Source: CANHEE01 sp043777755 (lineage in GTDB: Bacteria > Bacteroidota > Bacteroidia > Chitinophagales > Saprospiraceae). From it: DNA of 32,923 nt. The notes beneath the pieces were generated by a model, which made no database searches, had not been told where the DNA came from, and saw nothing but the letters and a program-made list of their open reading frames with translations. The first letter of the stretch is position 1. Each line of letters opens with the position of its first letter. This document shows positions 32,910 to 32,923 of the stretch, piece after piece. A program made the position numbers and the translations under genes. The DNA lies in assembly GCA_043777755.1 (NCBI GenBank), contig JAYWHK010000057.1:1-32923 (forward strand), written 5' to 3'.

Positions 32910-32923
32910 ATGAAGAAAAGCGA
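32910..32923 (+). CDS. Possible 5' end of a truncated CDS at the window edge (mirror copy)
   Basis: ATG AAG AAA AGC GA at the right end, running off the window; TATCCTTG about 30 nt upstream could be its -7 box. Mirror of 1-15. Confidence 0.25.

Larger units (their letters stand above)
2..32923. repeat. Whole-window inverted repeat (zero-spacer giant palindrome)
   Basis: Base x is complementary to base 32925-x across the whole window. The centre lies between 16462 and 16463 (GCTTT|AAAGC) and there is no loop. All predicted proteins are identical between arms and mirrored to the base, and the intergenic repeats, terminators and a frameshifted ORF are mirrored too. Base 1 is the only unpaired base. 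I compared the arms by gene coordinates and by spot checks of sequence, not at all 16,461 pairs. No difference was found. Perfect identity with both ends stopping at one locus argues for a fold-back artefact rather than an old duplication. Confidence 0.97.

Noticed and set aside
2..32923. Palindrome as a giant composite transposon or IS pair
   Set aside because: There is no transposase and no unique central segment; the two arms meet directly.

Overview
The window is one 16.5-kb gene block read twice. Bases 2 to 32923 form an inverted repeat with no spacer, centred between 16462 and 16463: base x pairs with base 32925-x. Every gene in the left arm (1-16462) has a counterpart of identical length and sequence in the right arm (16463-32923), and every intergenic stretch I compared also matches, including a frameshifted open reading frame. 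Both outer ends stop at the same locus to within one base, and the fold sits on a short palindromic repeat. The most economical reading is a fold-back assembly or amplification artefact of a single chromosomal locus. A genuine giant palindrome or an unrolled hairpin end cannot be excluded from sequence alone. Gene content should be counted once, although both copies are listed so the window is fully annotated.

The organism is a Bacteroidota member, probably of the Cytophagales. The DNA is AT-rich (about one third G+C by eye). Promoters carry the Bacteroidota -7 motif TAnnTTTG, several with a -33 TTTG about 19 nt upstream. One protein has a C-terminal type IX secretion sorting domain. DUF4403, NA37 and a bacterial arginyl/leucyl-transferase homologue fit the same group.

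Left arm, in order: (1) 253-3624, minus strand, a compact four-gene cluster whose transcription order is a HindIII-family restriction endonuclease, a class-beta DNA methyltransferase, a zinc-ribbon Nudix hydrolase and an NA37 nucleoid-associated protein. (2) 3763-4638, a NodB-type polysaccharide deacetylase lipoprotein. (3) 4760-6120, a second DNA methyltransferase (D12 class, adenine) followed by a frameshifted small ORF. Segments 1 and 3 make the left third of the arm rich in restriction-modification genes. (4) 6354-7028, an ATE/Bpt-like aminoacyl-tRNA-protein transferase, divergent from (5) 7139-8344, a LolC/E-FtsX-like permease. (6) 8540-10045, a GT39-like membrane glycosyltransferase with an in-frame low-complexity insert. 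(7) 10189-12268, a PD-(D/E)XK-like protein and a DUF4403 lipoprotein. (8) 12526-14735, a secreted redoxin and a cytochrome c / copper monooxygenase fusion, likely partners in extracytoplasmic oxidation chemistry. (9) 14917-15466, a YoeB-type toxin-antitoxin pair bracketed by two near-identical terminator palindromes. (10) 15603-16406, proC. The right arm repeats all of this in reverse.

Between the genes lie several small palindromic repeats: two 92-bp MITE/REPIN-like copies, a GTAG-headed REP-like array at the fold, and one IR overlapping a stop codon. No rRNA, tRNA, CRISPR array, transposase or integrase is visible. No gene-free stretch exceeds 300 bases.
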